From Bartonella vinsonii subsp. berkhoffii ATCC 51672 (GTDB taxonomy: Bacteria > Pseudomonadota > Alphaproteobacteria > Rhizobiales > Rhizobiaceae), in NCBI RefSeq assembly GCF_902825225.1, contig NZ_CADEAK010000002.1, forward strand, positions 1 through 64,000: a stretch of DNA of 64,000 nucleotides. The letters run 5' to 3'. Shown here one piece after another: positions 7,841 through 16,203 of this stretch. The notes beneath the pieces were generated by a model. That model did no database searches. It was not told the origin of the DNA and saw only the letters and a list, made by a program, of their open reading frames with translations. Each line of letters begins with the position of its first letter. Within the stretch, counting starts at the first letter, position 1. A program made the position numbers and the translations under genes.

Positions 7841-9136
7841 TTAAGTTGTAACGCGTTGAATGTCAGCCCCACAATGGGCTAATTTTTCTTCTAATCTTTC
7901 AAACCCACGATCAAGATGATACACGCGGTTGACGATTGTTACCCCCTGTGCAGCCAGAGCGGCGATGACAAGAGAGACAGAAGCACGTAAATCCGTTGCC
8001 ATCACTGGAGCACCTTGCAATTGATCTGTTCCGTAGACGGTCGCGGTTTGTCCATCGAGCTTGATCTGAGCACCCAAACGGATAAGTTCCTGAACATGCA
8101 TGAAACGATTTTCGAAAATTGTTTCGGTGATATGAGCAATTCCCTGCGCCCGTGTCATCAGAGCCATGAATTGTGCTTGGAGATCGGTTGGGAAAGCGGG
8201 ATAAGGTCCTGTTGTGATATCGACAGGCATGATTTTTGTTTTGAGTGGATTTCGTTTAACGTAAATTCCTTGCGGGTTTATTTCGATATCGAGTCCGGTT
8301 TTCTGCAACACTTTGAGCACTTGAGTGAGATGGTTAGGGTTTGCATTTTTGAGCAACACCTCTCCCCCTGTCATAGCCACAGCCATAGCGTAGGTTCCAG
8401 CCTCGATTCGATCAGCAATGACAGGGATTCGCGCACCATAGAGCTTTCTCACGCCTTCGATGGTGAGTGTTGTTGTCCCTTCACCAACGATTTTTGCTCC
8501 CATGGCATTGAGGGTTCGGATAAGATTTGCCACTTCTGGTTCACAAGCAGCATTCTCGAGAACGGTTGTCCCCTTTGCCATTGTTGCTGCCATAAGCATG
8601 ACATGTGTCCCACCAACAGTGACTTTAGGAAAACTATAATGCGCACCTTTTAACCCCCTTGGGGCTTTGGCGTGGACATAGCCATTTTCGAGTGCAATAT
8701 GAACGCCTAAAGTTTTGAGTCCCTCAAGGATAAAATCAACGGGTCTGGTTCCGATAGCGCATCCACCAGGCAAGGAGACATAGGCTTCTCCACATCGAGC
8801 AAGCAGGGGGCCGATCACCCAAAAGCTTGCGCGCATTTTTTTTACCAATTCGTATGGAGCACGTGTCGTGGCTATTTTTTGAGCGGTAAAATGGATTGTT
8901 CTTGAATCCATATAGTCACCATTGACTTCTTGCCCATCGACAGCATATCCAACACCATGGTTATTAAGAATACGAATAAGCAATTCGACATCAGCAAGAT
9001 GAGGAATATTTTCTAAAGTCAGTGTTTCTTCGGTGAGCAGTGACGCAATCATGAGAGGCAATGCGGCATTTTTTGCCCCTGAGATTGGGATAGTCCCATT
9101 AAGTTTTTTCCCACCGATAATTTGAATAGAGTCCAT
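7841..9136 (-). CDS. murA: UDP-N-acetylglucosamine 1-carboxyvinyltransferase
   Basis: First committed step of peptidoglycan synthesis: transfers enolpyruvate from PEP to UDP-GlcNAc in the cytosol; target of fosfomycin. The two-domain EPT fold starts with MDSIQIIGGKKLNGTIPISGAKNAA; the mobile loop carries the catalytic cysteine in LPGGCAIGTRPVDF. Further motifs are NAACEPEVANL, DRIEAGTYAMA and DLRASVSLVIAAL. Length 431 residues, as expected. GGGAAAG precedes the ATG. It is followed by no gene on its strand within the operon. Confidence 0.98.
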   Translation of the reverse strand: MDSIQIIGGKKLNGTIPISGAKNAALPLMIASLLTEETLTLENIPHLADVELLIRILNNHGVGYAVDGQEVNGDYMDSRTIHFTAQKIATTRAPYELVKKMRASFWVIGPLLARCGEAYVSLPGGCAIGTRPVDFILEGLKTLGVHIALENGYVHAKAPRGLKGAHYSFPKVTVGGTHVMLMAATMAKGTTVLENAACEPEVANLIRTLNAMGAKIVGEGTTTLTIEGVRKLYGARIPVIADRIEAGTYAMAVAMTGGEVLLKNANPNHLTQVLKVLQKTGLDIEINPQGIYVKRNPLKTKIMPVDITTGPYPAFPTDLQAQFMALMTRAQGIAHITETIFENRFMHVQELIRLGAQIKLDGQTATVYGTDQLQGAPVMATDLRASVSLVIAALAAQGVTIVNRVYHLDRGFERLEEKLAHCGADIQRVTT

Positions 9137-9295
9137 CGTGCTTTCTTTCCCTTTGATTTCCCCTCCAAAGGTTTTGCTCCCTTAAGAAGTTATTTGTTAT
9201 AGTTTTCGAACAAACTCGTTGATTTTAAAACGAATTATTCCTATTGAAACGATCAGTGAGAGATTTAGTTGCAAAAATGCCTCATACGGCATTTT

Positions 9296-9442
9296 TTAAG
9301 TCTCTATTTCTGCTCTTTTTCGACTTTGTTCTTTTCGACGTTTCAGATTTTGTCGCAATTGTTGCGCCAGCCTTTCTTGTCGGCGTTTTGCTTTTTCGTC
9401 TTGGTGATGAACTTCTTTTTGTTTTTGATTCATTTCTGTCAT
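9296..9442 (-). CDS. Small basic conserved protein upstream of murA
   Basis: A 48-residue, highly charged, probably coiled-coil protein: MTEMNQKQKEVHHQDEKAKR, then RRQERLAQQLRQNLKRRKEQ. Small proteins with the pattern RRxxRLAxQLRxNLKRRKxQ are, from memory, common next to murA in Rhizobiales; function unknown. ATG 9442 has AAGGTC seven bases upstream, so it is preferred over the longer frame beginning at 9487. Two other frames of this stretch are also open because of its composition. Confidence 0.65.
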   Translation of the reverse strand: MTEMNQKQKEVHHQDEKAKRRQERLAQQLRQNLKRRKEQSRKRAEIET

Positions 9443-9607
9443 TGTGCGACCTTTTAGGCAGTATTGAGCTTTTCTCAAACAACTCACGAGCTTTTTATAA
9501 AAAACGTTTTGTCATGACACAAAAGGTGCTTTCTTTCAAGAAGACACAAATGCTCTCTTGCCTATTTTATGACAATATGGCACAAGACAGCGCAAAGATT
9601 AAAAAGC

Positions 9608-9682
<75 letters not shown>

Positions 9683-9967
9683 TTCGGCACAGCGTTTTTG
9701 CAAATTTCTGTTTTGTAAGTCTCTATACCCCCCGCGCCAAGACTTTCACCGCCCAACACCTGCAGGTTCAATTTCTTAAATGACATCAAGGAATGTCATA
9801 ATGTTTTAGCGTTGGGCTTCACATTGGGGCTTCAACGCTAAACTTCAACGCCAAACGGATCCGCTTTTTTTCATAGTTTATTCTGATTCTCCTCCAAAAT
9901 CTCCTTCTCGTACCTCTCTCCAACGCCCTCCAGAACACTCCTCCAACACAATGCCCCCTCTTAAGCC

Positions 9968-10693
9968 CTACTCTTTCCCAAAGCCCCTCGCCCCAAAGCC
10001 CTTCAGCTTGTGCATTCCTCTCTTGCATGTTTTTACCTTATTCCCCACTATCCTCCCCTCTACGATATTTTCCATTCTCACACCAACAGACTTCATTTGC
10101 TGGACCATTCTCTCCAAGGCATCATTAAAACGGTGCATTTCACTTTCAAGCTTGCGAATATAAACCTCATCACGATAAGCACGCTTAATGAGAACCGGCA
10201 TGTCCGGCCAATAGAGCATTAAATCTATCCATTCACGTTGCGCAATCCATAACCCTCCTTGACATTGCGCTTTATGCTCTTCGGGAAAACCTTTTTGCAT
10301 GAAATGCGGAATAAGAATTTCGGGTTTTTTGGTTTTAATTTCCAACACGCCATCTTTTCCAATAAAAGCATCGGGAGAAAAACCTTTCATACGATCATCT
10401 GCCAGAACGAACCCTATGCATTCAGGTTTTGTGTGCATGAGAGTCCCATAAAGCTGCCGCGCATGTGGTTCCAATTCTGTTCCGCGTCGCATAGCAAGCG
10501 TTGTCCCCTCATCGACGATTTTTCCAGTGATTCTTTCTCCAGCGAGTTTCATCATTACAGCATAATATTTTGAAGTTTTTTGCCCCTGTTTTTTTTGTGC
10601 CATCACCATTTCAAATAAAGAAGCAGTAATCAAACCTTTACGTGCCTGCTGCCATTCCTCTGTTCCCTGAATACAATCGATAATAATTGGCAT
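9968..10693 (-). CDS. YqaJ/lambda-exonuclease-type phage recombinase nuclease
   Basis: A PD-(D/E)XK exonuclease of the kind that pairs with phage single-strand annealing proteins in recombination. Visible motifs: GTEEWQQARKGLITAS near the start, MRRGTELEPHARQLYG, then GFSPDAFIG...GVLEIKTKKP with the catalytic Asp and Glu-x-Lys, and QCQGGLWIAQREW. 241 residues; the last 40 (IVEGRIVGNKVKTCKRGMHK...) look unlike the core and could come from a frameshift. GGATT precedes ATG 10693. No annealing protein gene is seen next to it, so the recombination module is probably incomplete. Confidence 0.85.
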   Translation of the reverse strand: MPIIIDCIQGTEEWQQARKGLITASLFEMVMAQKKQGQKTSKYYAVMMKLAGERITGKIVDEGTTLAMRRGTELEPHARQLYGTLMHTKPECIGFVLADDRMKGFSPDAFIGKDGVLEIKTKKPEILIPHFMQKGFPEEHKAQCQGGLWIAQREWIDLMLYWPDMPVLIKRAYRDEVYIRKLESEMHRFNDALERMVQQMKSVGVRMENIVEGRIVGNKVKTCKRGMHKLKGFGARGFGKE

Positions 10694-10814
10694 AATCCTT
10701 TATCTCCCCAGTCTTTGTTGCATTTTTGCTTGCAACATTCTTTTTTGTAACATCGGCTGTTTTTGAGATGCACCTTTTGCGCTACACGCCTAAAACATCA
10801 TGAAACATCAATCT

Positions 10815-10971
10815 CCCCCCAATCTCCCCGCATACCTCCTCCAACAAACCAACGCTTGCCCTCCCAAAACAGCTAAAACACAGCCGCTGAAGCATAAAAG
10901 CTTTACATATTTGGATTTGAAAACCGTTCATGGAAACTTTCCAGCCCCCATGAACATCCTAAAAACCTTGA
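10815..10971 (+). repeat. Direct repeat, copy 1 of 2
   Basis: About 157 bp repeated with few changes at 11043-11199 (offset 228). Each copy contains the inverted repeat GTTCATGG / CCATGAAC (10926-10955 here). No gene is recognisable in either copy. Confidence 0.9.
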
Positions 10972-11042
10972 ATTCTTCTCATTCCCCACACCCCATGCAT
11001 GACCTCCCCCAGCAATGCAAAACGCAAGACACACCTCCTCCC

Positions 11043-11199
11043 CCCCCCAATCTCCCCGCATACCTCCTCCAACAAACCAACGCTTGCCCTCCCAAAACAG
11101 CTAAAACACAACCGCTGAAGCACAAAAGCCTTAAGCATTTGGATTTGAAAACTGTTCATGGAAACTTTCCAGCCCCCATGAACATCTTAAAAAACCTTA
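11043..11199 (+). repeat. Direct repeat, copy 2 of 2
   Basis: Second copy of the 157-bp repeat, with the GTTCATGG/CCATGAAC inverted repeat at 11154-11183. The flanking C8 run makes the left boundary uncertain by a few bases. Confidence 0.9.
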
Positions 11200-11242
11200 A
11201 AACAGATTACATTCTCCTCACATGTATTGGTTCCCTCCACAT

Positions 11243-11530
11243 TTATTGGTTCAAAGTCTCTTTGCAATCATGCTGTTGCACAATCTTCACGCATACTGAA
11301 ACACAATGTTTCATCGTGCTATCACGCAATGTCTCATTGTGCGATAGCACAAGGGAAAAATCATTTCGGAGATAGTGTTCCGCCAAATTTTTCGCGACAC
11401 ACTCCGCAGCCTGCTGCGATATGAAAAAGACAGCATTGTGTTTTTGTGGATCGAGTCTGATTGTGTTTTTGGTGTTTCCAGCGTAGTAAAGTGGAATTCC
11501 TTGATAAAAAGTTCTGAGATATCCCCCCAT
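11243..11530 (-). CDS. Phage-type protein of unknown function
   Basis: A 95-residue soluble protein, MGGYLRTFYQGIPLYYAGNT..., continuing KNTIRLDPQKHNAVFF and ISQQAAECVAKNLAEHYL. I do not recognise a family. ATG 11530 has GGTGGTG upstream; an in-frame TTG at 11545 is less likely. It follows the next gene upstream by five bases in a two-gene operon. The C-terminal tail (MKHCVSVCVKIVQQHD) lies over a short, repetitive AC-rich stretch and may be altered. Confidence 0.6.
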   Translation of the reverse strand: MGGYLRTFYQGIPLYYAGNTKNTIRLDPQKHNAVFFISQQAAECVAKNLAEHYLRNDFSLVLSHNETLRDSTMKHCVSVCVKIVQQHDCKETLNQ

Positions 11531-11535
11531 GCTTT

Positions 11536-11928
11536 TCACCACCAATAATCATTCAAGACATCACATGGGCGCAAACGATGCTGTTTTTCGTAGGAACCAT
11601 AGCGATTATCTTCATAATCCCGCGCGACTTTTTCTTCTAAACACACATGGTAAGCATCACTATTGAGAATAAATGGCTGAAGATGTGTATTTTCTTCATC
11701 GATTTCATCATGATTTGCGACATAGACATCGGCGAGTTGTTCGGTGACATCCTCCGCATGAAGCGTGGTGAGATCGAGACGTAAGAGTCTTTGAACCGTT
11801 TCATACTCTTCAATAATCTCGAGCACTTCTTCGATTTGCTCGAGAGGCCCCTCATAGGCATCACTTTTTTCATCTTCACAAAGGATGATGATAATTTCAT
11901 CTTCTTTAACGAATGGAACATTTTTCAT
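11536..11928 (-). CDS. Acidic phage-type protein of unknown function
   Basis: A 130-residue, strongly acidic protein: MKNVPFVKEDEIIIILCEDE at the start, a Glu-rich helix (LEQIEEVLEIIEEYETVQRL) and a C-terminal RLRPCDVLNDYWW. No known family recognised. ATG 11928 has GGGGGGA six bases upstream, which favours it over the longer frame from 11961. It is the first gene of a leftward pair facing the rightward small gene at 12180; the operator-like sites at 12001-12048 lie between them. Confidence 0.7.
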   Translation of the reverse strand: MKNVPFVKEDEIIIILCEDEKSDAYEGPLEQIEEVLEIIEEYETVQRLLRLDLTTLHAEDVTEQLADVYVANHDEIDEENTHLQPFILNSDAYHVCLEEKVARDYEDNRYGSYEKQHRLRPCDVLNDYWW

Positions 11929-12000
11929 GATTTCCCCCCATTTCGATAGTTGATAAAGCACAGCTTTGTCTTGACAAGGCTGAATATAGCGTTACCCTTA

Positions 12001-12048
12001 TATCCTCTATGAGAGATATGTCAATTATTTTATCCTTAATAAAAGATA
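12001..12048. promoter_or_regulatory. Two 18-bp operator-like sites between divergent phage genes
   Basis: TATCCT-N6-GAGATA at 12001-12018 and TATCCT-N6-AAGATA at 12031-12048, 30 bp apart, i.e. about three helical turns on one DNA face. Together with the perfect site at 12621-12638 they share the half-site TATCYT and an 18-bp length. Probable binding sites of the CI-like repressor encoded at 12241-12558. Confidence 0.7.
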
Positions 12049-12179
12049 TATTTTTCGTCTTTGCGACATTCAAAGGACATATATGAACAGAAATTTGTTC
12101 TCTTTTTTTGCCCGCTGTCCTTGTATTGTTCTCTATTTGTTCTTACCCACCACAACCACAAACAGACAGGAGAGCTAAA

Positions 12180-12320
12180 ATGAGTGATTTAAAATTGATA
12201 GAACACTGGAAAAGTCTTGATTTAAAAACACAGAAAGAACTTATTTTGCAGCTTCGGCAGTTGGTCTCCGCAAAAGAGTCAAGACAGCCTGTCTCTCTTC
12301 AGGAGAGAGCTTTGAAATAA
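12180..12320 (+). CDS. Small phage protein, possibly Cro-side early gene
   Basis: A 46-residue protein, MSDLKLIEHWKSLDLKTQKE, ending VSLQERALK; mostly helical by composition, no family recognised. GGAGAG precedes ATG 12180. Its 3' end overlaps the 3' end of the repressor gene on the other strand by 80 bp. Its place opposite the repressor operator fits a small early gene, but that is inference. Confidence 0.5.
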   Translation: MSDLKLIEHWKSLDLKTQKELILQLRQLVSAKESRQPVSLQERALK

Positions 12321-12558
12321 GCTCAATAAATTCTTTATCTTCAGGACTAGCCCCTTGTCCATACAAGATATAATTCATAGTGATATTAATTTCGTGACAA
12401 ATGCGCGCGAGGGATTCGATTGTAGGTTCTTTTCCTTCACTGAGGATAGAATGAAGGTACCCTGCCCCTTTACCGGCAGCGAGGGAAATAGATCTTTTTG
12501 AGCGTCCACTTTTTTCAAGCGCAGCATTTAATCTTTCACGCCAACCATCGATATTCAT
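12241..12558 (-). CDS. CI-like XRE-family repressor
   Basis: An N-terminal HTH domain (GWRERLNAALEKSGRSKRSI, then AAGKGAGYLHSILSEGKEPT) followed by SLARICHEINITMNYILYG and a C-terminal SPEERQAVLTLLRRP tail. 105 residues: a short repressor without a LexA-type peptidase domain. ATG 12558 has GGTGAAA upstream; the frame starting at 12594 is longer without support. A perfect 18-bp operator lies about 60 bp upstream (12621-12638), consistent with autoregulation, and two related sites control the divergent genes to the left. Confidence 0.85.
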   Translation of the reverse strand: MNIDGWRERLNAALEKSGRSKRSISLAAGKGAGYLHSILSEGKEPTIESLARICHEINITMNYILYGQGASPEDKEFIELISKLSPEERQAVLTLLRRPTAEAAK

Positions 12559-12620
12559 AGTTTCACCATATAGCGCGTCTTTTTTAAAAAACACGTCCTT
12601 TTTGTAAAACGAGCTTGCAT

Positions 12621-12638
12621 TATCCTTTAAAAAGGATA
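12621..12638. promoter_or_regulatory. Perfect 18-bp operator upstream of the repressor gene
   Basis: TATCCT-N6-AGGATA, part of a 20-bp perfect palindrome (TTATCCTTT AA AAAGGATAA). It has the same half-site and length as the pair at 12001-12048. Confidence 0.75.
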
Positions 12639-13037
12639 AAATTAAGAAAACGAATTTTATTTTTAGGGGGGATAAAAGTTCATTTTCAGATTAAAAGAAC
12701 AGTTTACCACCCTAAAGGATGCCAAAAGGCATCCTCCCCAAGCCCCCAAAAGCCGATGCGTTTAGAAGTCTTGTTTTATTTTTTTCCCATGTTTTATTTG
12801 TCATCTACGTAATCTCAAACTGTAAAGTTGCATGTATTTGCGCATAGGCAATGACTTTTTAGACTTCATAAAGAACCGTCCCCAAAGAGTCATCATGAAC
12901 AGAACAAATCGCAACAAAACCGCAAAACTTTGTCTCAGAGCATAAGAGCTTTCATGGAATGCCAATCACTACACAAAAATGCTGTTCCTGATTTTATTGC
13001 CAATGGAAATGTCCAAAAGAAGAAAGTGAATTGAAGT
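12639..13037. other. Intergenic region between repressor and replication genes
   Basis: About 400 bp without a gene. A GGATGCC-AAAA-GGCATCC hairpin is at 12717-12734, without a T run. The rest may hold the rightward early promoter. Confidence 0.5.
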
Positions 13038-14195
13038 ATGAAACACGCCAATCACCAAAAAACTCCTCACTATGAATCGTCTAGGCTTCCTTATGTTTGT
13101 TGGTATCAGAATGACTTTCTAGGGGGAGTACGTGGAATGCGTGCACATGAAATTGGGATTTATACGATTCTCCTCAATGAAATGTATGCACGCGGTCGTC
13201 CTCTAGAGTTATCGGTAGAACGTTTAGCGCGTCTTTGTGGTTGTGACAAGCGAACTTTTGTTAATGTTTTAGAAATGCTGATAGAAGAGGGGAAAATTTT
13301 AAATTTAGCCAATGGCTTATGGAATAAGCGTTGTGAAACTATCTTTCAAGAGCGGGCAAAATTGCTTGAACAGAAATCCTTTGCGGGACATTCTTCGGCA
13401 AAAAAACGCAAAGAAATCAATGCGGAGATTCAACACCTGTTGAACGCACGTACACTGGATGATAAACAAAGCTCACAAGCTCAGAAGGGAGAAGAAAAAG
13501 AAACACCTTACGGTGTTTCAAAAAAAAATCCTTTTTTGACTGAGTTAGAAGAGAAAGCAAAAGAGGAGCAAGCGGCAACAAGTCTCTGTTCTTCCTCCAC
13601 ATCCAGTAAGCCTTCAAGAAAATCTTCAACAGATACATCTCACCAACACGCTCTCACCCCTCTGCCTTCAAACTCCCATAGATCAGGCTCTGATAGTAAA
13701 GCAAAGAACAGCGCCCACTTTGCGGAGGAAAAAGATCCCTTGCTCTCCCCTCACGGAGCGGCAGAAAGCACAACAGAAATCTTGCTCTGCTCAGATACAA
13801 CCACAATAAACGCCCCTGATTCGAGCAGCCAAGCCAAGAGCCGCACGATCACATCCAAAGCAGCCCCATCATCCAAAAGAGCAAACCCTAGGGGACACCG
13901 TCTTCCCACCGATTGGCAAGCGGACATGAGCGCTGCAATCTCAGAAGGTTTGAGTGAAGAGCAAGCTCGTTGGCAAGAGAAGAAATTCCGTGACTATTGG
14001 CATGCCAAAAGCGGCAAAGATGCACTAAAAGTCGATTGGCAAGCCACATGGCGCAACTGGTTTCGCCGAGAAATTGAACGCATAAAAGAACAACAAGAGA
14101 GACTTGCAATTTTTAGTCGTCACACCACTCTCACAGCACAAAGCCGCAACAATGATGCCCTTTATGCAAGTCTTATCAACTACCACACGGAGTAA
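13038..14195 (+). CDS. DUF1376-type phage replication protein
   Basis: N-terminal domain of the YdaU/DUF1376 kind: LPYVCWYQNDFLGGVRGMRAHEIGIYTILL...RLARLCGCDKRTFVNVLEMLI, a winged-helix-like fold found in phage replication initiation genes. A long Ser/Thr/Lys-rich linker (about residues 120-290) leads to a C-terminal LPTDWQADMSAAISEGLSEE...FRDYWHAKSG...DWQATWRNWFRRE module typical of such initiators. 385 residues. The downstream primase-helicase gene follows in another frame, and the pair suggests a phage replication module. Confidence 0.82.
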   Translation: MKHANHQKTPHYESSRLPYVCWYQNDFLGGVRGMRAHEIGIYTILLNEMYARGRPLELSVERLARLCGCDKRTFVNVLEMLIEEGKILNLANGLWNKRCETIFQERAKLLEQKSFAGHSSAKKRKEINAEIQHLLNARTLDDKQSSQAQKGEEKETPYGVSKKNPFLTELEEKAKEEQAATSLCSSSTSSKPSRKSSTDTSHQHALTPLPSNSHRSGSDSKAKNSAHFAEEKDPLLSPHGAAESTTEILLCSDTTTINAPDSSSQAKSRTITSKAAPSSKRANPRGHRLPTDWQADMSAAISEGLSEEQARWQEKKFRDYWHAKSGKDALKVDWQATWRNWFRREIERIKEQQERLAIFSRHTTLTAQSRNNDALYASLINYHTE

Positions 14196-14289
14196 TCAGA
14201 AGAAACTTTCCTGCTCCTCTCACCCTCCACACCAGCACACGCCAACAAAGAGGACGCCCAGAATCTTCTCAACGACAAAATGGATAAAC

Positions 14290-16203
14290 ATGAGCACAAT
14301 TTTTGAAATCAAACAGCACCTTATCTCACAGTCGAGCGCAATCGCAAAAATGCTTTTGCCAAAAGGACAAAGACGCGGCAACAACTGGATTATAGGCAAC
14401 ACGCGCGGTGAAGCGGGTCAAAGTTTATCGGTCTGTTTAAGCGGCGAGAAAGCGGGCCTTTGGTATGATTTTGCCGAAGACAGAGGGGGTGACCTTTTAG
14501 ACCTCTGGTGTGAAGTCAAAGGAATTAATCTTTCTGAAGCCCTCGAAGAAGCCCGCACTTTTCTCAATCTTACACGCCCCAAACCCTTTATGGCACCGCG
14601 TCGTTCCTATCATCGTCCAACAGTCCCCACAGGGGGCACACCACAAAATTTAGTGAAAACTTACCTCACCAAAGAGCGCTGCATTCCTCTTGAAATTTTA
14701 AAACGCTACCGGATAGAAGAAGAAGGCGAAAAAATCATTTTCCCTTTTTATAAGCCCGATGGCACGCTTGCTTTGGTGAAAGAACGGCTCGCACAAGCGG
14801 GAGCAAAACCAAAACCAACAGCGGCACACTGTGAACCGATTTTGTTTGGCTGGCAAGCTTTCTTTTCCACAGACCACATCCCCACAACCACAGACCACAT
14901 CCCCTTGACCCAAGCTCTTTCTTCGACAAAGCGCACCATTGTCATCACTGAAGGAGAAATTGATGCGCTTTCTTTAGCAGCCTACGGATACCCGGCGGTT
15001 TCCGTACCGTTTGGAGGAGGGAGTGGAGGCAAACACAACTGGATTGAAAATGAATTTGATCATTTAGAATCTTTTGAAACCATTTTTTTAGCCACCGATA
15101 TGGACAAGCCGGGAGAAGAAGCAGCACGTGAAATTGCCAACAGGCTTGGTCGCCATCGCTGTTACCGTGTACGCTTACCCCGTAAGGATGCGAATGATTG
15201 TTTAACCGCCGGTATTGATGCAGCCACCATAAAAGCAGCCTTTTCCTCAGCAAAAAACTTTGCACCAGAAGGATTACACCACGCTTCAGATTATAAAGAC
15301 AAAATCATAGAGCTCTTTTGGCCAACGCCTGAACAGCATCTTGGCTACACGGTTCCCTATTCTAAACTCAACGGCAAGCTCTATTTTCGTCCAGCAGAAT
15401 TAACACTATGGAGCGGGGCAAGTGGTGCGGGAAAAAGCCAATTATTATCGGACTGTATTCCCCATTGGATTTCTCAAAAGAGTCGTCTTTGCTTAGCCTC
15501 ACTAGAAATGAAAGGAGAACAATCATTGCGCCGTTTAACAAAACAAACGGGAGGTATAGAACAACCAACAAGAGAGATGATTGAACGGATTTTGCATTTT
15601 TTAGATGATGGACTGATTCTTTACGAGCATGTTGGGAAATCGAGCGTCGACAGATTGCTGGATGTGTTTGACTATTGCCGTGCGCGCTATGGTTGTGATC
15701 AATTTATCATCGACAGTCTCATGCGGCTTGGCATTTGTTCAGACGACTATGCGGGACAAGAACAAGCGGTTTATAAAATGGTTGATTGGGCTGTTTTAAA
15801 CGCTGTGCATATTCATCTTGTTGCCCATGCACGCAAAGGGGGTTTAGACAAAGACATCCCCGGCACCGAAGATATTAAAGGAGCCTCAGAAATTGGCGCG
15901 AATGCTTTTAACATCATCACCATTTGGCGTAATCGATCATTAGAAGACAAAATCTTTGCCGCCCCCAGACAAGAAGAAAAAGCAGAATTAGAAAAACGTC
16001 CTAGCGTTATTATGAACATTGCCAAACAACGTTCAGGTGATTTTGAAGGCAAAATTGGTCTCTGGTTTGACCAAAAAACTTACCGCTACCGCTGTTCACA
16101 GGAACAGGACCTCACTCCAAGGCGTTATCTTGAAGACCCCAGAAAAAATCCTTTTTCCAAGAACCAAGCAGATACAATACGAACACATCTTACGCCCTCA
16201 TAA
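14290..16203 (+). CDS. Phage DNA primase/helicase (TOPRIM plus DnaB-like)
   Basis: A T7 gp4-like bifunctional replication protein. The N-terminal segment GLWYDFAEDRGGDLLDLW resembles the primase-associated fold; no zinc-ribbon cysteines are visible. TOPRIM: TIVITEGEIDALSLAAYG and FLATDMDKPGEEAAREIA. Helicase: Walker A GASGAGKS near residue 380, LASLEMKGEQS, Walker B-like DQFIIDSLMRLG, and LVAHARKG. ATG 14290 gives 637 residues; the frame stays open to 14104 but that part overlaps the preceding gene in a different frame. Its last codons overlap the first unit of the membrane-module array on the opposite strand. Confidence 0.88.
   Translation: MSTIFEIKQHLISQSSAIAKMLLPKGQRRGNNWIIGNTRGEAGQSLSVCLSGEKAGLWYDFAEDRGGDLLDLWCEVKGINLSEALEEARTFLNLTRPKPFMAPRRSYHRPTVPTGGTPQNLVKTYLTKERCIPLEILKRYRIEEEGEKIIFPFYKPDGTLALVKERLAQAGAKPKPTAAHCEPILFGWQAFFSTDHIPTTTDHIPLTQALSSTKRTIVITEGEIDALSLAAYGYPAVSVPFGGGSGGKHNWIENEFDHLESFETIFLATDMDKPGEEAAREIANRLGRHRCYRVRLPRKDANDCLTAGIDAATIKAAFSSAKNFAPEGLHHASDYKDKIIELFWPTPEQHLGYTVPYSKLNGKLYFRPAELTLWSGASGAGKSQLLSDCIPHWISQKSRLCLASLEMKGEQSLRRLTKQTGGIEQPTREMIERILHFLDDGLILYEHVGKSSVDRLLDVFDYCRARYGCDQFIIDSLMRLGICSDDYAGQEQAVYKMVDWAVLNAVHIHLVAHARKGGLDKDIPGTEDIKGASEIGANAFNIITIWRNRSLEDKIFAAPRQEEKAELEKRPSVIMNIAKQRSGDFEGKIGLWFDQKTYRYRCSQEQDLTPRRYLEDPRKNPFSKNQADTIRTHLTPS

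Noticed and set aside
8015-8653. 212-codon plus frame antisense to murA
   Set aside because: Composition rich in Cys/His/Ser as expected of the antisense of a real gene; no motif, no ribosome binding site; murA is certain.
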